This document shows, piece after piece, positions 57,373 to 64,000 of a DNA stretch of 64,000 bases (position 1 is the first letter of the stretch; each line of letters starts with the position of its first letter). Source of the DNA: Prauserella endophytica (GTDB lineage: Bacteria; Actinomycetota; Actinomycetes; Mycobacteriales; Pseudonocardiaceae); NCBI RefSeq assembly GCF_005146945.1, contig NZ_SWMS01000008.1, forward strand, positions 186,001-250,000, given 5' to 3'. The translations under genes and the position numbers were made by a program. Under the pieces are notes generated by a model. That model did not search any database. It was not told the origin of the DNA and worked only from the letters and a program-made list of their open reading frames with translations.

Positions 57373-59052
57373 GTGCGCCGGGAGGGGCTCCTTGACACCA
57401 ACGTCGGCGACATCGCCGAAGCCGTGGGCCTGCGCAAGGCGACCTTCTACCACTACGTGAAGAGCAAGGCGCAGATCCTGGTGTGGATCCACGACGACAC
57501 TACGGGTCCGTTGTTGGAACGGCTGGAGAAGGACATCGCCAACGGCATCGAACCTCGTGAAGGCTTGCGTCATGTCGCCGCCGACGGCAGCGCCACCTTC
57601 GCCGGCTTGCTCGGGGCATGCGAGCGGATGGCCGCCGGTTACGCGGCCGCGGGCCTGCGGCCGGGGGGACGGGTGGGCGTGCTGATGCCCAACGGGCTGC
57701 GCTGGCTCACCGCGACCCTCGGCGCGCACCTCGCCGGTCTGGTCGCGGTCCCGGTCAACACCTGGTACCGCTCCTCCGAATACGCCTACGTGATCGAGCG
57801 GGCCGGGCTGCGCGCCGTCGTCACCGACGACAAGCTGTTCGGCCGCGACGTCCTCGCCGACCTGGCCCAGGCCGGGTACGGCGAGCTCTACGGCGAATCC
57901 CGCCGCGACTACCTCGGCGCGCTCACCTGGCCCGCCGGCGCCGAGCTGCCCCCGGCGCTGCCCGCCGGCCCGCCCGTCGACGTGCCGGTCGGCCCCGGCG
58001 ACCTCGCGGCGATCCTGTTCACCAGCGGCAGCACGGCGAAACCCAAACCGGTCCCGCTGCGCCACGGCCCGCTGGTCGCCAACCCTCGCGAGATCGGCCG
58101 CCGCCAGCACCTGCGCCCCGGCGACCGGCTGTGGATCTCGGCGCCGTTCTTCTTCGGCTACGGTACGGCCAACGCCCTGCCCGTCGCCCTCACCCACGCC
58201 ACCACGCTCTGCCTGCAGGAACGGCTCGACGGCGACGAGGCGCTGGCCTTCATCGAGCGTGAGCGCTGCACCGTCTACTACGGACTCGCGCCGACCACCC
58301 GCGCGCTGCTGTCCGCGCCGTCGTTCGGCAAGCGCGACATCTCGTCGCTGCGCACCGGCACCTGCGGGTTCACCGCGGAGGACAAACGGCTGGTGATCGA
58401 GGAACTCGGCGTCAGCCAGGTCTGCAGCATGTACGGGCTCACCGAGGGCTACGGCCACTCCGCGGTCAGCGACGCCTTCGACCCCGTCGACGCCAAACTC
58501 CAGACGTGCGGCACCGCGTTGCCCACCCAGCGCATCCGGATCGTGGACGACGCCGGTGCGCCGTGCCCGGCCGGGGTCACCGGCGAGATCGAGCTGTCCG
58601 GCGCGGTCATCGACGGCTACCTCGACGCGCCGGAACTGGACGCCGACGCGTTCCGCGACGGCTGGTTCCGCACCGGCGACCTCGGGCGGCTCGACGAGTA
58701 CGGCCGGCTCCACTTCGCCGGGCGGCGCAAGGAGATGATGAAGGTAAGGGGGATCAACATCGCCCCCGCGGAGGTCGAGGACATCCTCATCAGCCACCCG
58801 GCGGTCGACCAGGCCTTCGTCATGGGCGTGCCAGGCGATGCGGGCGAGGAGGTGATGGCCTGCGTGCTGGTGTCGCGCGACCCCGGCACCGACCGGGAGG
58901 GCCTCATCGCGGACGTGACCGCCCACATCCGCGCCCGCGCCGCCAGCTACAAGGTGCCCGGCCGGTTCCTGCTGATGGCCGCGGCCGATCTGCCGCTCAC
59001 CGACACCGGCAAGGTCAGCAAGCTCAAGCTCCGCGAGGTGTTCGATGCCTGA
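57373..59052 (+). CDS. TetR helix-turn-helix fused to acyl-CoA synthetase (chimera)
   Basis: A 559-residue frame from a GTG at 57373. Residues 1 to about 65 are the DNA-binding half of a TetR regulator (REGLLDTNVGDIAEAVGLRK, ATFYHYVKSKAQIL) with its first helix missing. Without any break the frame enters an ANL ligase at about residue 69 (VAADGSATFAGLLGACERMA). The ATP loop ILFTSGSTAKPKPVP is near 214-228, and YGLTEGYGHS, GWFRTGDLGRL and a C-terminal domain with GKVSKLKLREV follow. The ligase lacks its first 30 or so residues. A deletion joining two genes is the likely origin. Without a TetR ligand domain it is probably either a ligase with an odd N-terminus or non-functional. Confidence 0.75.
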   Translation: MRREGLLDTNVGDIAEAVGLRKATFYHYVKSKAQILVWIHDDTTGPLLERLEKDIANGIEPREGLRHVAADGSATFAGLLGACERMAAGYAAAGLRPGGRVGVLMPNGLRWLTATLGAHLAGLVAVPVNTWYRSSEYAYVIERAGLRAVVTDDKLFGRDVLADLAQAGYGELYGESRRDYLGALTWPAGAELPPALPAGPPVDVPVGPGDLAAILFTSGSTAKPKPVPLRHGPLVANPREIGRRQHLRPGDRLWISAPFFFGYGTANALPVALTHATTLCLQERLDGDEALAFIERERCTVYYGLAPTTRALLSAPSFGKRDISSLRTGTCGFTAEDKRLVIEELGVSQVCSMYGLTEGYGHSAVSDAFDPVDAKLQTCGTALPTQRIRIVDDAGAPCPAGVTGEIELSGAVIDGYLDAPELDADAFRDGWFRTGDLGRLDEYGRLHFAGRRKEMMKVRGINIAPAEVEDILISHPAVDQAFVMGVPGDAGEEVMACVLVSRDPGTDREGLIADVTAHIRARAASYKVPGRFLLMAAADLPLTDTGKVSKLKLREVFDA

Positions 59053-59914
59053 CATCCGGTTGCTCACCAGCGGGGTCGGCTTCACCGAAGGTCCCTTGTG
59101 GACCAGCGACGGCCGCCTGCTCGTGACCAGCGTGTCCCGCGGCCAGGTCCTCGAACTCGACCACCGCACCGGCACCGTGGTGCGCCGCGTCGAGACCGGC
59201 GGGGGCCCCAACGGGCTCGCCGAGGACGAGCACGGCCGGGTGTGGGTCGCCCAGAACGGGGGATCGGTGCGGCGGAGCAGCTCGCACCGCCCGGCCGCCG
59301 CGGGACTGCAGACGCTGCTCGGCGGCACGGTCCTGGACGCGCTCACCACCGGGGTGCGCGCACCCAACGACCTGGTCCGCGGCCCGGACGGGCGGATCTG
59401 GTTCACCGACCCGGGCAGCCCCCACGAGGAGGGCCCCGGCCAGCTGTTCGCCTACGACCCGCGGGACGGCCGGCTCGAGGTGATGGCCGACGGGATCGGC
59501 TTCCCCAACGGGCTGGCCTTCGACCTCGACGGAACCCGCCTGATCGTCGCCGCCACCCGCGAACGCCGTCTGCTCGGCTACACCTGGGACGGGGCGTCCC
59601 TGCGCTTCGATGGCGTCCTCGCCGCGCTTCCCGGCGGGCCGGACGGCCTGGCGTTCGACTCCGACGGACGGCTCTACGCGGCCCTGCCCGACGCCGACCG
59701 GATCGCGGTACTCGACGCCGATGGCACACCACGTGCCCCGATTCGCTTTCCGGACGGCACCTTTCCGACCAACCTCTGCTTCGCGGGCCCGGCCCGCGAC
59801 ACACTCGTCGTTACGGCGGCCAAGGGCGGCCGGGTGCTCGCTCTCGACGGCGTCGCCACCGGACCCCGGCACCTCGTGCCGTCACCCACCACCGCGAGGA
59901 CACACCCTGCCTGA
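59045..59914 (+). CDS. SMP-30/gluconolactonase-family protein
   Basis: 289 residues, ATG eight bases inside the end of the ligase frame. Six-bladed propeller motifs of SMP-30/Gre lactonases are present: FTEGPLWTSDGRLLVTS at the start with the metal-binding glutamate, GGGPNGLAEDEHGRVWVAQN, VRAPNDLVRGPDGRIWFTDP with Asn and Asp ligands, and GIGFPNGLAFDLDGTRLIVA. It probably hydrolyses a lactone or ester made in the same pathway as the CoA ligase. It is followed by an acyl-CoA dehydrogenase stub. Confidence 0.88.
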   Translation: MPDIRLLTSGVGFTEGPLWTSDGRLLVTSVSRGQVLELDHRTGTVVRRVETGGGPNGLAEDEHGRVWVAQNGGSVRRSSSHRPAAAGLQTLLGGTVLDALTTGVRAPNDLVRGPDGRIWFTDPGSPHEEGPGQLFAYDPRDGRLEVMADGIGFPNGLAFDLDGTRLIVAATRERRLLGYTWDGASLRFDGVLAALPGGPDGLAFDSDGRLYAALPDADRIAVLDADGTPRAPIRFPDGTFPTNLCFAGPARDTLVVTAAKGGRVLALDGVATGPRHLVPSPTTARTHPA

Positions 59915-59916
59915 GC

Positions 59917-60050
59917 TTGACCACCGAAGAGCAGTTCATCGTCGGCACCGTTCGAGACTTCGTGGACCGCGAGGTCCGGCCGGTGACGCGGGATCTGGAG
60001 GACGACAACACCTAGCCGGAGAAGCTCATCGAGACGATGAAGGTCTTCCT
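59917..60050 (+). pseudogene. Acyl-CoA dehydrogenase N-terminal stub
   Basis: Immediately after the lactonase stop the frame reads LTTEEQFIVGTVRDFVDREV, RPVTRDLEDDNT, then TAG where a tyrosine is usual, then PEKLIETMK. This is the first helix pair of an acyl-CoA dehydrogenase. After about 60050 all similarity ends, so the gene is cut and carries a stop. It shows that ligase, lactonase and dehydrogenase once formed an acyl-CoA operon. Confidence 0.65.
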
Positions 60051-60582
60051 CCGCCACCAAAGCGGAGTGCCCAAGGATGCTCGTCCCGGTGTGCTGGGAA
60101 CAGCACCGCGGGCGCGGGGACGACAGCGTGGCCCCTGCACGAGTTGCGAGCGGGAGCGGCGGAGGAAGCTCCCGGCTTTACTTCAACACCGCTGTAGCCA
60201 AGGCACGCTCACCACGGGCGCGGAGCTTACATCCCACAGATGGTGGATCGGGTCTCCCTGTTGCTGATGCGGCCAAGTCGCAGGGAGCCATGGCTGCGCT
60301 GGTAGCAGCATCTGGAAATGGTCCGTTCGGTCTCTTGTCCAATGACTGGCTATGCCCATTGGGCGAAGGTCGGACGAATGTTGAGCGTTCTTCGATTCTG
60401 GTGTCCTCTGTTAGCGCGGAAACACGATACGAATGACGCTAGAGAAGAAGGCCTCCATCCGCCCCGGCCTCAACAACCCACCACGCGGACAGCCGAAGAA
60501 GTCCACCGTGATGGAGATCGCGCTGTCCTCGCCCCGGAGCGGCGCGTCCTGCTGTGGAGCACCGGTGCCCTGCCCGCGGAAC
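60051..60582. other. No gene recognised
   Basis: After the acyl-CoA dehydrogenase stub I see no convincing coding frame or motif. The convergent UbiD gene ends at 60583, and no clear terminator hairpin is visible. Confidence 0.5.
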
Positions 60583-61965
60583 TCAGCGCACCGCGTCGCG
60601 CCACGATGCCGGTGCGGGGCTCGTCAGCGCCCCGATGTCCAGGTCGTCCACACCCGGTACGCGGATGCGCAGGAAGCGCATGGGTTCGGCCCCGGCCGGG
60701 ACGGTGGCGTCGAAGCCGAGCCGCGCGCCGACCCCGTCGACCGTGGAAGGGTCCAGTTTGGACCCTTGGGTGCCCTGCACGACGACGAGGTCGCGGTCGG
60801 CCTGGAACCGTGTCGCCACCGCCCACTCGACCTCCGTCGGGTCAGTGACGTCGACATCGGCGTCCACCACGGTCACGTGCTTGACGTCGTAGTGCACGGC
60901 CAGTGCGGCGAGCAGGACGTTCTTCGCCTCGCCCGGCGCTGGACCGTCGACCTGCACGTACAGGTGGTACCGGCACGTGCCGCCGAGGGAAAGGTGCACG
61001 CCGGTGACGCACGGGAAATTGCGGCGCAGCTCGGAGAGGAACGAGCCTTCCCTCGGGATGCAGCCGAGCAGCAGGTGCTCCCTGCCGCCGCCGACGATGG
61101 TGTGGAACAGCGGGTCCCGGCGGTGGGTGACGGTGCTCAGCGCGATCACGTGCCGATCGGCGCGCTGCCCGTAGTACTGCGGGAACTCGCCGAACGGGCC
61201 TTCCGGCTCGCGGACGTCGGCCAGCAACTTGCCCTCCAGCACGATCTCGGCGTCGGCTGGCACCATGATGTTGCTGTCGAGGCAACGCACCACGGGCAGC
61301 GGTTCACCGCGGAGCGCTCCGGAGATCTCCAGCTCGTCCTGTCCGAGCGGCACCGCGGCCTGCGAGGCCATGAGGGTGAGCGGGTCGGCGCCGATCACGA
61401 TCGCCACGTCGAGGTCTTCGCCGAGGCGTTCGCGGTTACGGAAGAACGCGAGGGTGTGCCGGGGCAGCAGCAGCGCGCCGAGCCGGTCGGGTCCGCTGAC
61501 CTGGAGCCGGTGGATCGAGACGTTCTGTGTGCCCGTCTCACGGTCACGGGTGATCAGCAGTCCCGCCGTGAGGTAGGCGCCGTGGTCGTGCTCGTTGTGG
61601 GTGGGCAGGGGCAGCAGCCGGGCGAGGTCCACGTCGGTGTGCACGACCTCCTGGCACGCGCCGTCGGTGACCGGCGCCGACGGCACCGGTTCCCGGCACG
61701 CCTGCTGGAAGCGGCCCACGAGGTCGGGCTCGGCTACTCCGGCGGCCTCGGCCATCCAGCCGCGCTGGGACAGCAGTCCCGAAACCACCGGCACCGGATG
61801 CCCGCCCGGCTTCGGGAACAGGGTGGCCTGGGTCCCGTCGAGCCGGTTGGCGATACCGGCGACGCCGAAGCGGAGATCGACTCCGCGCTCGGCGAGCGCG
61901 AGCCGTCCGGTTTCCTGCAGCCTGTCGAGCCATGTGCGCAACCGCGCACCAGGTGGAAGTGCCAT
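60583..61965 (-). CDS. UbiD-family prenylated-FMN decarboxylase
   Basis: 460 residues from an ATG at 61965. UbiD signatures: NVSIHRLQVSGPDRLGALLL with the arginine region that binds prFMN, VAIVIGADPLTLMASQ, GEPLPVVRCLDSNIMVPADA and EGPFGEFPQYYGQ with the catalytic glutamate region. Such enzymes reversibly decarboxylate unsaturated or aromatic acids with prenylated FMN. The cofactor-making UbiX is not in the window. It is 9 bases after the hydroxy-acid oxidase gene on the same strand, so the three genes to the window end form one operon. Confidence 0.9.
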   Translation of the reverse strand: MALPPGARLRTWLDRLQETGRLALAERGVDLRFGVAGIANRLDGTQATLFPKPGGHPVPVVSGLLSQRGWMAEAAGVAEPDLVGRFQQACREPVPSAPVTDGACQEVVHTDVDLARLLPLPTHNEHDHGAYLTAGLLITRDRETGTQNVSIHRLQVSGPDRLGALLLPRHTLAFFRNRERLGEDLDVAIVIGADPLTLMASQAAVPLGQDELEISGALRGEPLPVVRCLDSNIMVPADAEIVLEGKLLADVREPEGPFGEFPQYYGQRADRHVIALSTVTHRRDPLFHTIVGGGREHLLLGCIPREGSFLSELRRNFPCVTGVHLSLGGTCRYHLYVQVDGPAPGEAKNVLLAALAVHYDVKHVTVVDADVDVTDPTEVEWAVATRFQADRDLVVVQGTQGSKLDPSTVDGVGARLGFDATVPAGAEPMRFLRIRVPGVDDLDIGALTSPAPASWRDAVR

Positions 61966-61974
61966 GCTGTCCTC

Positions 61975-63234
61975 TCAGCCGAAGTTCCATGCGGTGGGAT
62001 GACGGATGTCGAGTTCGCGCAGCCCTTTCGGGCCCGCGACGCCGGACTGGCCGAGCGCGGTGCGCAGCTCCTCGGTGAGCAGCGCGGCAACGTGGTCGGA
62101 GCCGGTCCTGCCCGCGGCAGCGAGCCCGAGCAGGAAGGCCCGCCCGCAGAACACCGCGTCGGCACCGAGCGCCAGCGCCTTCGCCGCGTCCAGTCCGGAG
62201 CGGATCCCGCTGTCGAAGAGCACCGTCGCGGCAGAGCCGACCGCGCGGGTGATGGCGGGCAGCACGTCGATCGCCGCAGGCGCGGCGTCGGACTGCCTGC
62301 CGCCGTGGTTGGACACGAGCACGCCGTCTGCGCCCGCCTGCAGCGCGCGCTCGGCGTCCCCGGGATGCAGCAGGCCCTTGATCACCAGTGCCCGTGGCCA
62401 CGCCTGGCGCAGCTCGGCGATCTCGGACCAGGTGAACCCGCCACGCAACCCGCCCTGTACGAAGCCGGCGACCTCGTCGAGCGTGGGCGAGGCGCCCACG
62501 TAGCGGCCCATGTTGGCGAACACGGGAACGCGGCTGCGCAGCGCGGCGAGCGACCAGCCGGGCGCGCTCGCCACCTGCAGCGCCGTCGAGAACGATGGGC
62601 GGAAGGGCACGACGAGGCCGTGCCGCAGGTCCCTTGGCCGCTTGGACCGCACGGGCGCGTCGACGGCGACGACGAGTGCCTCGGCTCCCGCGTCGGCGGC
62701 GCGGCGCACCAGGTCGAAGGTGACGCGGTGGTGCTCGGCGGGCAGGCCGTAGAGCTGGAACCAGGTGCGGCCGGGGGCGCGGGCGACGACCTCCTCGATG
62801 GACGCGGACGCCAGCGTGCCGGTGATGTAGGGGATGCTCGCGCGCGCGGCGGTGGCCGCGAGGTGCCGGGTCGCGTCCGGCCAGGCGAGCCCGTCGAGCC
62901 CGGCGGGGGCGATGCCGACCGGGCTCGCGTAGGTCTGGCCGAACAGGGTCGTCTCGGTGCCGACGGCTGGCAGCTCGCCGTAGCGAGGGACGATCTCGAT
63001 CCCGTCGAGCGCGGCCCGGTTGCGCCGCACGCCGAGATCGTCGCCGGTGCCGCCGGCCACGAAGTCGTAGGCGAACCTGGGCAGCCGCCTGCGGGCGGCG
63101 CGTTCGACGTCGCTGAGCGAGGGCAGCCGCCGCTTCAGCGTGGCCTCCCTGCCGACGCCGCTGCCGGGCCCCCAGGCCGCGCCGCGCCGCCGCCGCAGCC
63201 GGACGGTCAGTGCTCGGGGAGTCTCGTCGCTCAT
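61975..63234 (-). CDS. FMN-dependent alpha-hydroxy-acid oxidase/dehydrogenase
   Basis: 419 residues from an ATG at 63234 that overlaps the stop of the ThDP gene. The (S)-2-hydroxyacid oxidase TIM barrel is complete: RRLPRFAYDFVAGGTGDDLG, SPVGIAPAGLDGLAWPD, TWFQLYGL, VKGLLHPGDAE-like VIKGLLHPGDAERALQAGAD and VSNHGGRQSDAAPA with the catalytic histidine. It turns a 2-hydroxy acid into a 2-oxo acid. With a ThDP enzyme next to it the pair resembles mandelate-type degradation (hydroxy acid to oxo acid to aldehyde), though the substrate is not known. Confidence 0.88.
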   Translation of the reverse strand: MSDETPRALTVRLRRRRGAAWGPGSGVGREATLKRRLPSLSDVERAARRRLPRFAYDFVAGGTGDDLGVRRNRAALDGIEIVPRYGELPAVGTETTLFGQTYASPVGIAPAGLDGLAWPDATRHLAATAARASIPYITGTLASASIEEVVARAPGRTWFQLYGLPAEHHRVTFDLVRRAADAGAEALVVAVDAPVRSKRPRDLRHGLVVPFRPSFSTALQVASAPGWSLAALRSRVPVFANMGRYVGASPTLDEVAGFVQGGLRGGFTWSEIAELRQAWPRALVIKGLLHPGDAERALQAGADGVLVSNHGGRQSDAAPAAIDVLPAITRAVGSAATVLFDSGIRSGLDAAKALALGADAVFCGRAFLLGLAAAGRTGSDHVAALLTEELRTALGQSGVAGPKGLRELDIRHPTAWNFG

Positions 63235-64000
63235 GCCATCCTCTCGCGTAGGTCTCCGATGGTGTTCCAGACCGAGATCTGCCCGGGGTCGGTCACGATC
63301 TCCACGACGGCAGGGCGGCCCGCGCCCAGCGCGGCCTCCAGCGCGGCCTCCAGCGCGGCGGGGAAATCCGCGTCGGCGGCGACCCTGGCGCCGAAGGCGC
63401 CGAACGCGCACGCCAGCTCCACGAGGTCCGGGTTGCCGAGTTCCGAGCCGATGACGCGGCCGGGATACCGGCGTTCCTGATGCATCCTGATCGAGCCGTA
63501 CATGTTGTTGTTGAAGACGAGAGATACCAGCGGCAGGCGCAGCCGGACCGCGGTCTCCAGCTCCTGGACCGTCATGAGGAAGCCGCCGTCGCCGGACACC
63601 GACACGACGGTGCGGTCCGGATCGGCGAGCTTCGCTCCGATCGCGGCGGGCAGCGCGTAGCCCATCGCCCCGGAGGCCGCCCCGACGTAGGTGCGGGCCA
63701 GCGGGAACCGGAAGAACGTGTGGAGCCAGCCCGCGAAGTTGCCGGCGTCGTTGGTCACCACGGCATCGGGCGGCAGTCCCGCGCGCAGCGCGCGGACGAT
63801 CTGCCGGTTGTCGACGTGCCCGCCGTTCTCGGCGGGGTCCACTGTGGTCACCCGCCGGTACACCCGTTGACGTTCGTCCGCCCAGCCGGGATCGCGGCGT
63901 TCTCCCGGCTTGCCCAGCGCCCGCAATGTGGCGAGCGCGTCGGCGTGCACGGCGAGCTCGACCGGGTAGGCCTTGCCGAGCTGGCCCGGCTCGATGTCGA
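63231..64000 (-). CDS. Thiamine diphosphate-dependent enzyme, C-terminal part (cut by window edge)
   Basis: The minus-strand frame is open to the window edge, giving about 255 residues of the ThDP C-terminal half: VVTNDAGNFAGW, GAASGAMGYALPAAIGAKLA and the ThDP/Mg motif GDGGFLMTVQELETAV ending in LVFNNNMYGSI. The family covers acetolactate synthase-like enzymes, benzoylformate and oxalyl-CoA decarboxylases. The missing N-terminal half would be needed to choose. Its stop overlaps the start of the hydroxy-acid oxidase (ATGA), so both proteins are probably made together. Confidence 0.88.
   Translation of the reverse strand, partial: DIEPGQLGKAYPVELAVHADALATLRALGKPGERRDPGWADERQRVYRRVTTVDPAENGGHVDNRQIVRALRAGLPPDAVVTNDAGNFAGWLHTFFRFPLARTYVGAASGAMGYALPAAIGAKLADPDRTVVSVSGDGGFLMTVQELETAVRLRLPLVSLVFNNNMYGSIRMHQERRYPGRVIGSELGNPDLVELACAFGAFGARVAADADFPAALEAALEAALGAGRPAVVEIVTDPGQISVWNTIGDLRERMA

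Noticed and set aside
60433-63480. Open frame of about 1000 codons on the plus strand opposite the UbiD and hydroxy-acid oxidase genes
   Set aside because: Mirror frame of real minus-strand genes; no motif, low-complexity Gly/Arg/Val-rich text.

Overview
The window looks like chromosomal DNA of a high-GC actinomycete. GC-rich codon use, GTG/TTG starts, GGAGG-type ribosome sites and ATGA stop/start overlaps all fit; a Pseudonocardiales-type host is my inference, not something the sequence proves. Almost every intact gene concerns breakdown of nitrogen-containing small molecules. These gene blocks are separated by stretches of decayed insertion sequences and broken genes.

Left part (1-8.3 kb): a flavin amine oxidase (cut by the window edge) diverges from a trimethylamine-dehydrogenase-family flavoenzyme. 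A phosphotriesterase-family gene with two frameshifts diverges from a three-gene molybdenum hydroxylase operon. The two divergent promoter regions carry the same roughly 150-bp sequence, so both units are probably controlled together. From 8.4 to 9.5 kb there are remnants of an amino-acid permease and an IS21 element.

Middle-left part (9.5-30 kb): a double-GNAT acetyltransferase, then a coupled minus-strand set (GntR regulator, FAH-family hydrolase, metallo-beta-lactamase-fold hydrolase) that diverges from an amidohydrolase / permease remnant / M20 amidase / second amidohydrolase set. Next come an IS256 remnant, a 31-codon ORF coupled to an MFS exporter and a DUF885 peptidase, a PucR-type regulator convergent with a DAO-type oxidase, more gene fragments, an SCP2-like protein and an unusual amidohydrolase.

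Central part (31-53 kb): this is the best understood block, an apparently complete route from glycine betaine to pyruvate and CO2. It has an MHS-type transporter, an IclR regulator, and a Rieske ferredoxin / ferredoxin reductase / Rieske oxygenase for the first demethylation. DmgO and SoxBDAG remove the next two methyl groups onto tetrahydrofolate. GlyA and SdaA turn glycine into serine and then pyruvate. FolD, FchA, PurU and an FdhF/YdeP-type formate dehydrogenase oxidise the one-carbon units, and FolP supplies folate. A TTGATATATCAA-type palindrome lies before the transporter, before glyA and between a GntR/FCD regulator and sdaA, which points to one regulon. The FolD lacks the cyclohydrolase lysine, and the neighbouring FchA could supply that step.

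Right part (53-64 kb): a second zone of fragments (serine recombinase, SDR, ArsR, AbrB-like) with two SRPBCC proteins and a small membrane protein. Then come a TetR-HTH/acyl-CoA-ligase chimera, an SMP-30 lactonase, an acyl-CoA dehydrogenase stub, and a minus-strand set of UbiD decarboxylase, FMN alpha-hydroxy-acid oxidase and a ThDP enzyme running off the window. Several otherwise well-preserved genes differ from an open frame by one base in a G or C run, so read-level checking is needed before calling them dead.
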